From contig JAGYJM010000002.1 in the NCBI GenBank assembly GCA_018402085.1, positions 372,001-436,000 of the forward strand: a DNA stretch of 64,000 nucleotides. Reading direction: 5' to 3'. Shown here in pieces: positions 7,171-15,188 of this stretch; position 1 is the first letter of the stretch, and each line of letters opens with the position of its first letter. This DNA is from Flavobacteriales bacterium. Its GTDB lineage: Bacteria > Bacteroidota > Bacteroidia > Flavobacteriales_D > Sanyastnellaceae. Both the position numbers and the translations under genes were made by a program. The notes beneath the pieces are model-generated. The model was not told where the DNA came from. It was given only the letters and a program-made list of their open reading frames with translations, and did no database searches.

Positions 7171-8513
7171 TGCTGACCATTTACGCCCCTGATATCAGTC
7201 CGAGAGTAGCTTACGTCTGTCAGGTACTTTTTGAGTACGTGCTTGAAGTTGAGTACCGACTGATTGATCGTGAAGATGTGTATAAGACTGCTGGTGGATT
7301 GCAGGTTCATTACACGCAAGATGATTCTCTGCCGGGCTACCAGATAGTGCCTGATGGTTGGCTCAGCGCACGCGGTCTTCGAGAAGTGGAGCCGGCCGTA
7401 ACTGAGTGGGAAGGACTGCCTGCTTTGTTTCCGGTAAAGGGTGGGATCGGCTTTGATGTATTCAGTGCGGCTTTTTTTCTGCTGAGTCGTTATGAAGAGT
7501 ATCAGCCATACCGGGGAGACGCCTTCGGTCGTTTTCCTGCAGAAGACTCGTACGCATACCGTCATGGTTTTTTACACAGACCCGTAATTGACGAATGGAT
7601 GCACAAGCTCAATCGAAAGTGGTTGATCCGTGATGTCACAGGAGCTAAAGGAGATTACCGGTACGCTTTTGTGAGTACCATCGATGTTGACAGTGCTTTT
7701 GCATATCGATATAAGGGTTTGATGCGCACCCTTGGGGGCTTTGCTAAAGACGCTGTGGGCGGCGACATACGAAATGCCCGTCGAAGAAGCATGGCGTTGG
7801 CCGGCCGTGTACCGGATCCATACAATACTTACGATCGGTTTCATCAGTGGCATCAGGAGTATGATGTGCGGGCGATTTACTTCTTTTTACTTGCCGACTA
7901 CGGCTACAATGATAAAGGTGTGTCGCATCGCAGCCGACATCTTCAGCAACTGATCCGGGAGGTGGGAGATTATTATGAATTGGGCATCCACCCAGGCTAC
8001 CAGAGTAACTTTGATGCTAAGCGACTGGAGGTTGAAGTTCATAGAATGGCAAGGATCTCCAGGCGCGATATTGTGAGGTCAAGGCAGCACTTTTTGATAT
8101 TGAATTTACCCGAGACGTTTCGCAGGTTGATTGCACTTGGGGTGCGCGAAGACCATACAATGGGATTCGCATCGCAGCCGGGCTTCAGGGCAGGTACATC
8201 GAAGCCTTTTCCGTTTTATGACCTCGAAAGAGAAAGTACGACACCTCTTATGCTGCATCCTTTTGCGGTGATGGATGCGACCTTGAACCGCTATCTTTCA
8301 TTGAGTCCGTCTGAATCACTCGAACGCATCCGTGAGCTCGCCCTCAAAGTGAAGTCTGTTGAAGGAACCTTTACTATTCTTTGGCACAATGAGTCTGTGA
8401 GCGAAGAAAACATTTGGAAGGGGTGGCGCGATGTTTACCCCAAGACACTCGCTTTAGCTAAAGAACTTGAAAATAAGGAGAAAGGAGCAAGTGAGAACCC
8501 TCAGCGTTCGTAA
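7170..8513 (+). CDS. Polysaccharide deacetylase family protein
   Basis: A 447-aa protein matching the long Bacteroidota polysaccharide-deacetylase-like type: an N-terminal alpha/beta domain (about 1-130, with FPVKGGIGFDVFSAAFFLLSRYEEY), then a NodB-like barrel containing STIDVDSA (metal Asp pair region), ELGIHPGYQSNFD (His in the expected metal place) and EDHTMGFASQPGFRAGT. It probably removes acetyl groups from an envelope glycan; the substrate is not visible from sequence. No signal peptide, so it is likely cytoplasmic, as is common in this subgroup. Overlaps the wecB stop by one base. Confidence 0.75.
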   Translation: MLTIYAPDISPRVAYVCQVLFEYVLEVEYRLIDREDVYKTAGGLQVHYTQDDSLPGYQIVPDGWLSARGLREVEPAVTEWEGLPALFPVKGGIGFDVFSAAFFLLSRYEEYQPYRGDAFGRFPAEDSYAYRHGFLHRPVIDEWMHKLNRKWLIRDVTGAKGDYRYAFVSTIDVDSAFAYRYKGLMRTLGGFAKDAVGGDIRNARRRSMALAGRVPDPYNTYDRFHQWHQEYDVRAIYFFLLADYGYNDKGVSHRSRHLQQLIREVGDYYELGIHPGYQSNFDAKRLEVEVHRMARISRRDIVRSRQHFLILNLPETFRRLIALGVREDHTMGFASQPGFRAGTSKPFPFYDLERESTTPLMLHPFAVMDATLNRYLSLSPSESLERIRELALKVKSVEGTFTILWHNESVSEENIWKGWRDVYPKTLALAKELENKEKGASENPQRS

Positions 8514-8518
8514 CTTTG
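8511..8518 (+). promoter_or_regulatory. TAACTTTG promoter -7 box for upp
   Basis: TAnnTTTG match whose TAA is the stop codon of the preceding deacetylase gene; the upp ATG lies 19 bp downstream. Confidence 0.5.
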
Positions 8519-8537
8519 GAAGGAAAAATCACCCGCT

Positions 8538-9188
8538 ATGGTTCGAGAGCTGAGTAAAGAGGCTTCTGTCCTCAATCGTTTTTTGTCTGAAATCCGCGAT
8601 GTAGACGTACAGAAAGACCGCATGCGCTTTCGCCGAAACCTTGAAAGGATAGGCGAAGTTATGGCTTATGAAATCAGTAAAACATTTTCATACAGCAAAC
8701 AGCAGGTGATTACACCTCTCGGTGAAGCAGCTATTGAACTTGCAGACCTTGAACCGGTTCTGGTGACTATTTTGCGCGCTGGTTTACCCTTTCATCAGGG
8801 CTTTCTCAATTACTTTGACGGTGCTGATAATGGCTTCGTATCAGCCTATCGAAGAGCGCACAAAGGAGGTGATTTCGAGATTGATATTGACTATGTATCT
8901 TGTCCGTCATTAGAAGATCGCGATGTCATCATTTGCGATCCGATGATTGCTACGGGATCTTCGATAGACTGCGTTTATAAGTCATTGACCGGCAAAGGAA
9001 CCCCCCGATCTCTTCATGTCGCATCGGTTATAGCCAGCGAACAGGGCCTGAGGCATTTACGCAGCAGGCTTCCTGAAAACCTTCGTTTATGGTCTGCGGT
9101 GGTGGATAATGAACTTACAGCGCAAGCATACATTGTGCCCGGTTTGGGGGATGCCGGAGACCTGGCGTTTGGCAGCAAACAGTCATAA
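8538..9188 (+). CDS. upp: Uracil phosphoribosyltransferase
   Basis: Salvages uracil with PRPP to UMP. The 216-aa sequence has the type I PRTase PRPP loop (VIICDPMIATGSSI), the LRAGLPFHQG flap region and the uracil-binding C-terminus YIVPGLGDAGDLAFG. Own promoter motif upstream; two bases separate it from the next gene. Confidence 0.95.
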   Translation: MVRELSKEASVLNRFLSEIRDVDVQKDRMRFRRNLERIGEVMAYEISKTFSYSKQQVITPLGEAAIELADLEPVLVTILRAGLPFHQGFLNYFDGADNGFVSAYRRAHKGGDFEIDIDYVSCPSLEDRDVIICDPMIATGSSIDCVYKSLTGKGTPRSLHVASVIASEQGLRHLRSRLPENLRLWSAVVDNELTAQAYIVPGLGDAGDLAFGSKQS

Positions 9189-9190
9189 AA

Positions 9191-9634
9191 GTGGAATACA
9201 TCGCAGAACTCTTTGGATGGTGGGCTCTTGCCATCGTGAAGTTTTTGTTTCTTCCCTGGGTTATGGTACTAGGCGCGGAGAAGGGTTTCTGGGAGACGTT
9301 CTGGATCAGTTCTTCAGGCGCGGCAATTGGTGTTTTCGTAATTTCATTCTTTGGTGAGAAGCTTTTTCTCTATCTATCGAAAAGGGCCCGCCAGAGAGGA
9401 AAGAGGATCTTTACCCGTAGCAGGAGAAAGATTGTGAGGATTAAAAACCGATATGGTTTAGAAGGTCTTATGATGGTGGGCGGACTGATTTCGGTGCCGA
9501 TTACTGCTTTGCTGGCTACAAAATACTTCAGGCACCAGCGAGCCATGCAGCTCAAAGTGGCAGGAGGTTTCGCGGTGTGGGCGCTGGTTCTGACTTCGCT
9601 TGCATGGGCTGTTAAATGGCTGTTTCATGCCTGA
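9191..9634 (+). CDS. Small polytopic membrane protein, unknown function
   Basis: 147 residues beginning at GTG two bases after upp. Three to four hydrophobic segments are visible: about 8-28, 36-55, 92-112 and 122-143, separated by a very basic cytoplasmic loop (KRARQRGKRIFTRSRRKIVRIKNR). The stretch YGLEGLMMVGGLISVPITALLA vaguely recalls the small multidrug export family (PF06695), but this is not secure. Its 3' end overlaps the HAD gene by 8 bp, so the two are probably cotranscribed with upp. Confidence 0.7.
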   Translation: MEYIAELFGWWALAIVKFLFLPWVMVLGAEKGFWETFWISSSGAAIGVFVISFFGEKLFLYLSKRARQRGKRIFTRSRRKIVRIKNRYGLEGLMMVGGLISVPITALLATKYFRHQRAMQLKVAGGFAVWALVLTSLAWAVKWLFHA

Positions 9635-10325
9635 ACTCAAACATATCTTCTTTGATCTGGATCATACGCTGTGGGATTTTGAGGCAAATTCGCGCGAGGC
9701 GCTCACCGAACTTTATCAATCGTTGAAGCTTTCTGAAAAAGGGCTTCCTGATATCAATACGTTCATCAAAGCCTATACCGAAGAGAATGCAAAGTGCTGG
9801 GAAGCTTACCGAAAAGGAGAAATGTCAAAGGAATCCCTGAGGTCAGAGCGCTTTGCCAGGGCATTTCGACGGTTCGGAACAGACGACTTTCGTACCGCTG
9901 AAGCCGCAGGTAGGCTGTATATCGAAATCAGTCCGCTCAAAACACAGCTTATTCCGGGCACACTCAACCTGCTGAGTTACATGGCCAGCAAAAATTATCG
10001 GATGCATATTCTGACAAATGGTTTTGAGGAGGTACAACACATTAAGGTGAAACAAAGTGGAATTGAGCCCTACTTTGAAAATCTGATCACCTCCGAAGAC
10101 CTGGGCGTCAAGAAACCTCATCCCCAAGCGTTTCTGGGAGCGCTGAAACGCACCGGAAGCCAAGCTGCTGCCTCTGCCATGATCGGCGATAATCTCGAGG
10201 TGGATGTGGTGGGAGCGCGGGAAGTCGGCATGCTCGCCGCTTATTTTAATCCGACGGCAAAGCCACACACCGAACGGGTTGCCATTGAAACACGTCAGCT
10301 AATTGAACTCCGAAAATACTTCTGA
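9627..10325 (+). CDS. HAD-superfamily phosphatase, YjjG type
   Basis: Haloacid dehalogenase-like hydrolase of 232 aa, resembling the YjjG nucleotidase group. Motif I FFDLDHTLWDFE carries the nucleophile Asp and acid/base Asp, motif II is ILTNGFEEVQ, motif III lies at DLGVKKPHP, and motif IV is MIGDNLEVDVVGA. A helical cap follows motif I, as in subfamily IA. The ATG at 9627 starts the protein four residues before the motif I strand; it overlaps the previous gene by 8 bp. Probably removes phosphate from (deoxy)nucleoside monophosphates; the exact substrate is inferred from the family. Confidence 0.85.
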   Translation: MPELKHIFFDLDHTLWDFEANSREALTELYQSLKLSEKGLPDINTFIKAYTEENAKCWEAYRKGEMSKESLRSERFARAFRRFGTDDFRTAEAAGRLYIEISPLKTQLIPGTLNLLSYMASKNYRMHILTNGFEEVQHIKVKQSGIEPYFENLITSEDLGVKKPHPQAFLGALKRTGSQAAASAMIGDNLEVDVVGAREVGMLAAYFNPTAKPHTERVAIETRQLIELRKYF

Positions 10326-10604
10326 CTACCTGCCGGAGGGGGGCGCCTCGGACGGATCCGGAAGGTTCACCGCTTCTACAGAAAGAACGTTCGGAATCGC
10401 CTTGCGTATCGCTTCTTCGACACCGGCTTTCATGGTCATCAGACTCATTGAGCAGTTGGAACAGGCCCCGTGAAGTTCAACGAGTACACGAAGGTCGTCA
10501 GTCACTTCCTTCAGGGTGATATCGCCACCGTCAGCACGAAGGTAAGGGCGCAACTCTTCCAGAGAACGCTCAACCAAGTCAACTACTTCCTGCTGTGACG
10601 TCAT
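10326..10604 (-). CDS. NifU-like C-terminal domain protein (Nfu)
   Basis: A 92-aa Nfu-type Fe-S carrier. The CxxC motif (Cys48, Cys51) in HGACSNCSMSLMTMKAGVE binds a 4Fe-4S cluster between two subunits. It starts inside the last codons of mrp (4-bp overlap), a pairing that fits joint Fe-S cluster delivery to target proteins. Convergent with the HAD gene with no space between the stops. Confidence 0.92.
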   Translation of the reverse strand: MTSQQEVVDLVERSLEELRPYLRADGGDITLKEVTDDLRVLVELHGACSNCSMSLMTMKAGVEEAIRKAIPNVLSVEAVNLPDPSEAPPSGR

Positions 10605-11728
10605 TGCTTAGGGTACTGCATTTTTATATCCACCTTCTCGGTGGGAGGAAACTGATTCACGCGATCATCTACAGACTCTACGAAATTACGGATTATTCTA
10701 TCAAACGCCTCTGACGCTTGCGTACCCTCCTGAAGCACTGCGGGCCTTCCTATGTCTCCTGATTCCCTGATGCTCTGAACAATGGGTAATTCACCTAGAA
10801 AAGGAACTTCCATTTGTTCGGCAAGACGACGTGCACCGCCTTCACCAAAAAGATGATATCTTTTTTCAGGCAACTCAGGAGGTGTGAAGTAAGCCATGTT
10901 TTCAATGATCCCAAGTACCGGCACGTTAATGCTGTCAAGGCGAAACATAGAAACTCCTTTGCGGGCATCTGCAAGAGCCACTTCCTGCGGGGTCGATACA
11001 ATCACTGCGCCAGTGAGAGGCACCGCCTGCACCAGCGTGAGATGAATATCTCCGGTACCCGGAGGCAGATCAACGATCATATAGTCAAGGTCTCCCCACC
11101 AGGCATCATTGAACAGTTGGTTTAAGGCTTTGGTCGCCATTGCACCGCGCCATACGATGGCCTGATTCACTTCTGCAAAGAAGCCGATCGAAAGTACCTT
11201 TACGCCATAATTGCGCAATGGCTCAATATATTGCTGGCCTTGTACTTCAACAGCACGCGGTTTTTCGTGAACAAGATCAAACATGGTGGGTGCACTAGGA
11301 CCATAAATGTCAGCGTCAATGAGCCCCACCTGGAAACCTTGAGCAGCAAGGCCGGCTGCGAGATTGGCTGCCACGGTTGATTTACCTACGCCCCCTTTGC
11401 CAGAAGCCACAGCGATGATATGCTGAACCCCGGGAAGGGTTCTGCGCGTTTCGGCAGACTGCTCCTCTTTAGGCAGCGCTATGGCCTCAGCATCTACCTC
11501 CACTTCCTGTCCGAAAATGCGTTGCAATGTAAAAATGCAGGCATCTTCCATCCGTTTACGGCTGTGCATCGCCGGGTTACTCACTTTGACCTTGAAGCTG
11601 ATTTTACCAACTTCAACTTTCAGGTCATCTACAAGGTTCAGGGTAATAATGTCTTTCTTCAGATCGGGCTCCTGTACGTGCTGAAGAGCTTCAAGCACAT
11701 TCTCCCGGTTGAGTTCTTTTCGCTCCAT
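10601..11728 (-). CDS. apbC: Mrp/ApbC-type iron-sulfur cluster carrier ATPase
   Basis: P-loop NTPase that binds and transfers Fe-S clusters. An N-terminal MIP18/DUF59 domain (about 5-85) precedes the ATPase: deviant Walker A GKGGVGKSTVAAN, switch GLIDADIYGPSAPTM, and VDLPPGTGDIHL. Start chosen at the ATG 11726-11728 (MERKEL) because a TACCTTTG promoter box lies just 4 bp upstream; an ATG eight codons earlier would sit upstream of that box. Overlaps nfu by 4 bp, so the two are translationally coupled. Confidence 0.92.
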   Translation of the reverse strand: MERKELNRENVLEALQHVQEPDLKKDIITLNLVDDLKVEVGKISFKVKVSNPAMHSRKRMEDACIFTLQRIFGQEVEVDAEAIALPKEEQSAETRRTLPGVQHIIAVASGKGGVGKSTVAANLAAGLAAQGFQVGLIDADIYGPSAPTMFDLVHEKPRAVEVQGQQYIEPLRNYGVKVLSIGFFAEVNQAIVWRGAMATKALNQLFNDAWWGDLDYMIVDLPPGTGDIHLTLVQAVPLTGAVIVSTPQEVALADARKGVSMFRLDSINVPVLGIIENMAYFTPPELPEKRYHLFGEGGARRLAEQMEVPFLGELPIVQSIRESGDIGRPAVLQEGTQASEAFDRIIRNFVESVDDRVNQFPPTEKVDIKMQYPKQ

Positions 11729-11732
11729 AGTA

Positions 11733-11740
11733 CAAAGGTA
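11733..11740 (-). promoter_or_regulatory. TACCTTTG promoter -7 box for apbC
   Basis: Exact TAnnTTTG match on the minus strand 4 bp before the chosen ATG, implying an almost leaderless mRNA. This is what decides the apbC start. Confidence 0.5.
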
Positions 11741-11763
11741 AGGATCGTTCAAGTGAAGAACGA

Positions 11764-13071
11764 TCAGGAATCTTCAACTTCAGAAATGCTTCCTGCAAGC
11801 AACATAGCAATTACGGTAAAGCCGGCAGCGAGGTAGCCAACGATTTCAAAATGTTCAAGGGGCGCGCCCTCGCCGCTTTGACTAACGATCGCCCCGGCAA
11901 TAACTGAAGCTCCGCCGGTAGCGAGTGAGCGCACAGTGCTGTTGAGGCTCATGAATCCGCCCCGATTGCCTGAACCTACTACACTTGTCATCATTGTAGT
12001 AGCCGGAATCATTCTTCCGGATATCGTAATGAAGAAAACTCCGGTAACGGTGAGTACCCACCAGATTGACATCGGCCAGAGGTGCGTGGTCAGTAAGAGA
12101 GGTATAATCGATAAGGTACCCATTCCGTAGAAAATCAACTTTCGTCCAAACCGGTCAACCAACCGCCCCACCAGCGGCGACGAAATCACCGTGCATGCTC
12201 CGCCTACGAGATAGATCAACGGGATCTGTTCCTGGGTTAACCCCACATTGTTGATCATGTAAGGAGTGATAAACGGAATCACCGTAAACTGCCCCAGAAT
12301 CAGGAGCAGCATGAGCAGAAGTGCTTTTTGCTGGTTCGGACTTCTGCGCGTTCGCTGAAGGGTATGGTAAGAAGATTTCTTTTCCTGGTTAACCTGCATG
12401 TGAGATCGGAGGCTAGGAATATATAAGATGATCATCAGCAGTATGATCACTCCGGTACCGCTCACCATGTAAAAAGGTACGTGCCAATTGCCATTGAACC
12501 GGTTCACCAGTTCGAGGGCAAGGGGGACGCCAAAAACGGCCGCCAGTGAGAAAGCCATGGTGACTACACCCATCGCTCGCCCTCGCCTTACCAGCGGAAA
12601 AACATCGCCAATTATAGAGAGTATCAACGCCGTTAGCATCCCACCGAAAAGCCCTGTCACTATTCTAGTGCCTATAAATATTGCGTAGTTAAGTGAGGCG
12701 GTGTCGGTAGCCGGTAGCAAGGCACTCGAGGCCGTTCCCAGCACAAAACCGGTGTAAGCCAAGGCAAGAGCCTGTTTGCGGTCAAAGCGATCCAGAAACA
12801 ATACTCCCAAAAGACTGCTGAAGAACGCTGCAAGCGGGTAGCTTGAAACAAGAATAGAATATTGAAAGGGTCGAATGCTTAACTCACGCTGCAGGATGTC
12901 GCCCAGCGGCATCATGATCATGAAGTCAACAATATGAGTGAATTGCACCGCCGCCAATACAAAAAGCAGAAGCTTCTCGTTCTGAACTATCTTATCCTTT
13001 GAAGTCGATGCTGGAATGGGTTCCGTCACAGTAAGGTTTGTTTGCTGAGCCTCCACAACGGCAAAGCGCAA
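11764..13071 (-). CDS. Major facilitator superfamily transporter
   Basis: Twelve-helix MFS carrier (up to 435 aa). The first helix is LLLFVLAAVQFTHIVDFMIMMPLG, the conserved loop 2-3 motif is LFLDRFDRKQAL, and its second-half counterpart is LVGRLVDRFGRKLIFYG; the halves are split by a cytoplasmic loop around residues 225-245. The pattern fits drug or metabolite/H+ antiporters of the DHA1 kind, substrate unknown. From the only early ATG it overlaps the CDGSH gene by 80 bp; a GTG further in (about 13030) would reduce that, so the start is uncertain. Confidence 0.85.
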   Translation of the reverse strand: MRFAVVEAQQTNLTVTEPIPASTSKDKIVQNEKLLLFVLAAVQFTHIVDFMIMMPLGDILQRELSIRPFQYSILVSSYPLAAFFSSLLGVLFLDRFDRKQALALAYTGFVLGTASSALLPATDTASLNYAIFIGTRIVTGLFGGMLTALILSIIGDVFPLVRRGRAMGVVTMAFSLAAVFGVPLALELVNRFNGNWHVPFYMVSGTGVIILLMIILYIPSLRSHMQVNQEKKSSYHTLQRTRRSPNQQKALLLMLLLILGQFTVIPFITPYMINNVGLTQEQIPLIYLVGGACTVISSPLVGRLVDRFGRKLIFYGMGTLSIIPLLLTTHLWPMSIWWVLTVTGVFFITISGRMIPATTMMTSVVGSGNRGGFMSLNSTVRSLATGGASVIAGAIVSQSGEGAPLEHFEIVGYLAAGFTVIAMLLAGSISEVEDS

Positions 13072-13396
13072 CCATTTTTTGTTTCATTTCGCGTTTGCCA
13101 TCGGGCATGATCACCTCGCAATCACTTTTGACCAGGACCGGGCCGTTGGCCATGACTTCGAGTTGCAGCGCATCAGGGTGATTCTCCAGGTGATCGTCGG
13201 GCAGTGAGAGTGCTCCAGACGGACAAGCGCGCACTTGCTTGCGGATGGCATCCGCCTCTGCCTGATTCAGGTCTATCCAGGGTTTGTGCTGCGGGTTAAA
13301 AACACCGGGCAAACCTTTGACGCATTTTTCACTGTGAATGCATTTTTTAGGCTCCCAACTTACGTCGAGGTCGCCCTTAGAGTATGTTTTATTCAT
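12992..13396 (-). CDS. Fused (4Fe-4S) mono-cluster and CDGSH iron-sulfur protein
   Basis: A 134-aa protein with two Fe-S modules. Residues about 8-65 match the Fer4_19 (YjdI-like, DUF1271) domain with Cys residues in KKCIHSEKCVKGLPGVF and VRACPSGAL. Residues about 85-131 are a CDGSH/mitoNEET-type zinc-finger-like domain: CRCGGSANKPYCDGTH holds three Cys and one His for a redox-active 2Fe-2S cluster. Likely a small redox or Fe-S transfer protein. The downstream MFS gene starts inside it. Confidence 0.88.
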   Translation of the reverse strand: MNKTYSKGDLDVSWEPKKCIHSEKCVKGLPGVFNPQHKPWIDLNQAEADAIRKQVRACPSGALSLPDDHLENHPDALQLEVMANGPVLVKSDCEVIMPDGKREMKQKMVALCRCGGSANKPYCDGTHSSIDFKG

Positions 13397-13411
13397 GGGT
13401 TACAATTTTTT

Positions 13412-13431
13412 CGGCCTAAAAAGGCCGGATG
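13412..13431 (+). repeat. Dispersed palindrome copy 2 (intergenic)
   Basis: CGGCCT-AAAA-AGGCCG then GATGTC: perfect 6-bp stem, AAAA loop, nearly the GATGCG tag. Directly follows the 3' end of the GNAT gene. Confidence 0.65.
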
Positions 13432-14688
13432 TCAGACTTCTAAGTCTTCAAGTTCGCGTTTTTTAAACGCAATTCGCTGATGGTATTCACTCGGCTTTAC
13501 GTAGCCAAATAAAAGTTTGAGCAGGGTATTGGGTGCTTTCTTGCGATGCCTGATGTAGCATTTCAGGTCTACCGGGAAGGCGCCAACGGTACTTTTAATT
13601 TCCATTGCAGTGCGGCCGAATGAAATGCGCTCGGCTCCGCTTTCTATGCCCATGCGTATGTATTCATAAAGCATGCGCTGATAAATCGCATGCCGATAAT
13701 TGTGCTCATAATCGATCCCCACGAAGTGCGCATCTAGCCAGCCATTGTAGAAGAATCCGCTCTGAAACCCTACGAGTTGGCCATTGAGAAAAAAGCCTTT
13801 TAAGGTGAAACAGTCAGTGAGTGTCTCTTTGAGATTGAAGAAGCAATCGGCAGATAGCTTACCCAGTTTAAAGTCAGCGCGGTCGTATACCTGATTGTAC
13901 AGAGCGTGAAGCCCATCTCGTAATTCATTGAGATCTGCCACTGTCAATTCACGGATTTCAAGGGATTCAGACCGCTTGAGGGCTGCGCGTGCTTTTGTAC
14001 GGTATTTCGATGTGAGCGCCATCAGGTAGTCATCAAACGAGGTCCATTCGTTTTTCAGCGGAAGGATCATGTTGGGATCTACAAAGAAATCTGCAAATCC
14101 GTGGTTTCCGAAACGATCCGCTTCCTGAAAGTGCTCAGGGTAAAAATCTTTGATCACCGTTGCCGAAATGCGCTCGCCAGCTTTTTTTTCTGCAGCCTTG
14201 ACTTGCCGCATCGCCTCGTTCAGTAATTGAATCTGCTCTTCATTCTCGATGGCAGAGGTAAAACGATAGGCATGTTCACCGGTGGCGAAGCTATTGCCAA
14301 GTACCAACACACGAAATGAAATCTTGCGGTTGCGGAGCACCTTAGACGCAATTCTGCTGAAAACTCCTTGCCCGTCAATATTCGAAGAGGCGTCATCGCT
14401 TTCGGCATAAGTGAGTTGAAATGCAGCGATGCCTACCATTTCATGCTCCCTCATAAACCATGCAAAGCGATAATTCAGTTGATCACCGAGTTCACCGAGC
14501 GCATGAATGTACCGGCTGTGCAGAAATACAGAGGTGTCACCCACCAACTGATTCCATTGACGCTCAATATCCCCGTCGAGCGTGTGTGACAAATGAATGC
14601 TCACATCCGGAAGGGATGTGTCAAAAGCGACAGGGAGGGCAACTTGTGCGGTGCCCTGACGAAATTCTCGGAAGGTGCGACAATGCAT
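13432..14688 (-). CDS. GNAT-fold acyltransferase, FemAB/BioF2-like
   Basis: 418 aa with a double GNAT (FemAB-like) layout: an N-terminal half with the fold's VFLHSRYIHALGELG region and a C-terminal Acetyltransf_6-type half containing LKGFFLNGQLVGFQSGFFYNGWLDAHFVG and YQRMLYEYIRMGIESGAERISFGRTAMEIKSTVGAFP. Such proteins transfer acyl or aminoacyl groups in envelope synthesis, but the substrate cannot be read here. The start is set at the ATG 14686-14688, 5 bp downstream of a TAACTTTG box; an ATG 13 codons upstream lies before that box. Confidence 0.7.
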   Translation of the reverse strand: MHCRTFREFRQGTAQVALPVAFDTSLPDVSIHLSHTLDGDIERQWNQLVGDTSVFLHSRYIHALGELGDQLNYRFAWFMREHEMVGIAAFQLTYAESDDASSNIDGQGVFSRIASKVLRNRKISFRVLVLGNSFATGEHAYRFTSAIENEEQIQLLNEAMRQVKAAEKKAGERISATVIKDFYPEHFQEADRFGNHGFADFFVDPNMILPLKNEWTSFDDYLMALTSKYRTKARAALKRSESLEIRELTVADLNELRDGLHALYNQVYDRADFKLGKLSADCFFNLKETLTDCFTLKGFFLNGQLVGFQSGFFYNGWLDAHFVGIDYEHNYRHAIYQRMLYEYIRMGIESGAERISFGRTAMEIKSTVGAFPVDLKCYIRHRKKAPNTLLKLLFGYVKPSEYHQRIAFKKRELEDLEV

Positions 14689-14693
14689 CGGGC

Positions 14694-14701
14694 CAAAGTT
14701 A
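14694..14701 (-). promoter_or_regulatory. TAACTTTG promoter -7 box for the GNAT gene
   Basis: TAnnTTTG match on the minus strand, 5 bp before the chosen ATG. Confidence 0.5.
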
Positions 14702-14792
14702 ACAGGCTCAAATGGGGAAGGGTTCAACTTTCAGGAAAATTAACAGCGACTTATAAAGCGGTTTAACTTCAATGACCGTTACCTTTATACGG

Positions 14793-15188
14793 ATGCAACA
14801 CTCTCCTATTCTATTTTTCGATGGATATTGTTCACTGTGCAACAGCACCGTAAACTACCTTTTTCGTATTGACAAACGCAAGAAGCTCAGGTTTGGTTCG
14901 CTTCAGGGAGCAACTGCCGCTGAGGTCTTACCGGCAACGTTGTTAGATGAGGTTGATAGCGTGGTATTGGCGACAGGCACTGATTTCAAGGTGAAATCAG
15001 ATGCTATTCTCGAGGTTTTCAGGATTCTTGGCGGTGGCTGGCGGTTGTTTTCAGCGTTTCGGGTGCTGCCGCTTAGTTTTCGAGATCGTGTCTACGATTG
15101 GGTTGCTGCGAATCGCTACAAGTGGTTTGGTAAACAAGACACATGCCGCATGCCTACTCCTGACGAGCGGATGCGCTTCGTTGAGTGA
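14793..15188 (+). CDS. DCC-family thiol-disulfide oxidoreductase (DUF393)
   Basis: A 131-aa predicted thioredoxin-like protein named for the DxxCxxC motif, seen here as FFDGYCSLCNSTVNYLFR at the N-terminus. Also visible are the family's KLRFGSLQG, SDAILEVFRILGGGWRL and the C-terminal YRF-like region (YDWVAANRYKWFG). The ATG at 14793 gives the standard short N-terminus; an ATG 21 bp earlier adds seven unlike residues. Its last 35 bp overlap the 3' end of the convergent membrane-protein gene. Confidence 0.88.
   Translation: MQHSPILFFDGYCSLCNSTVNYLFRIDKRKKLRFGSLQGATAAEVLPATLLDEVDSVVLATGTDFKVKSDAILEVFRILGGGWRLFSAFRVLPLSFRDRVYDWVAANRYKWFGKQDTCRMPTPDERMRFVE

Noticed and set aside
13241-13255. Perfect palindrome GCGGATG-G-CATCCGC.
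   Set aside because: Loop of one base, lies in the CDGSH gene, lacks the 4-nt loop and tag of the dispersed element; likely chance.
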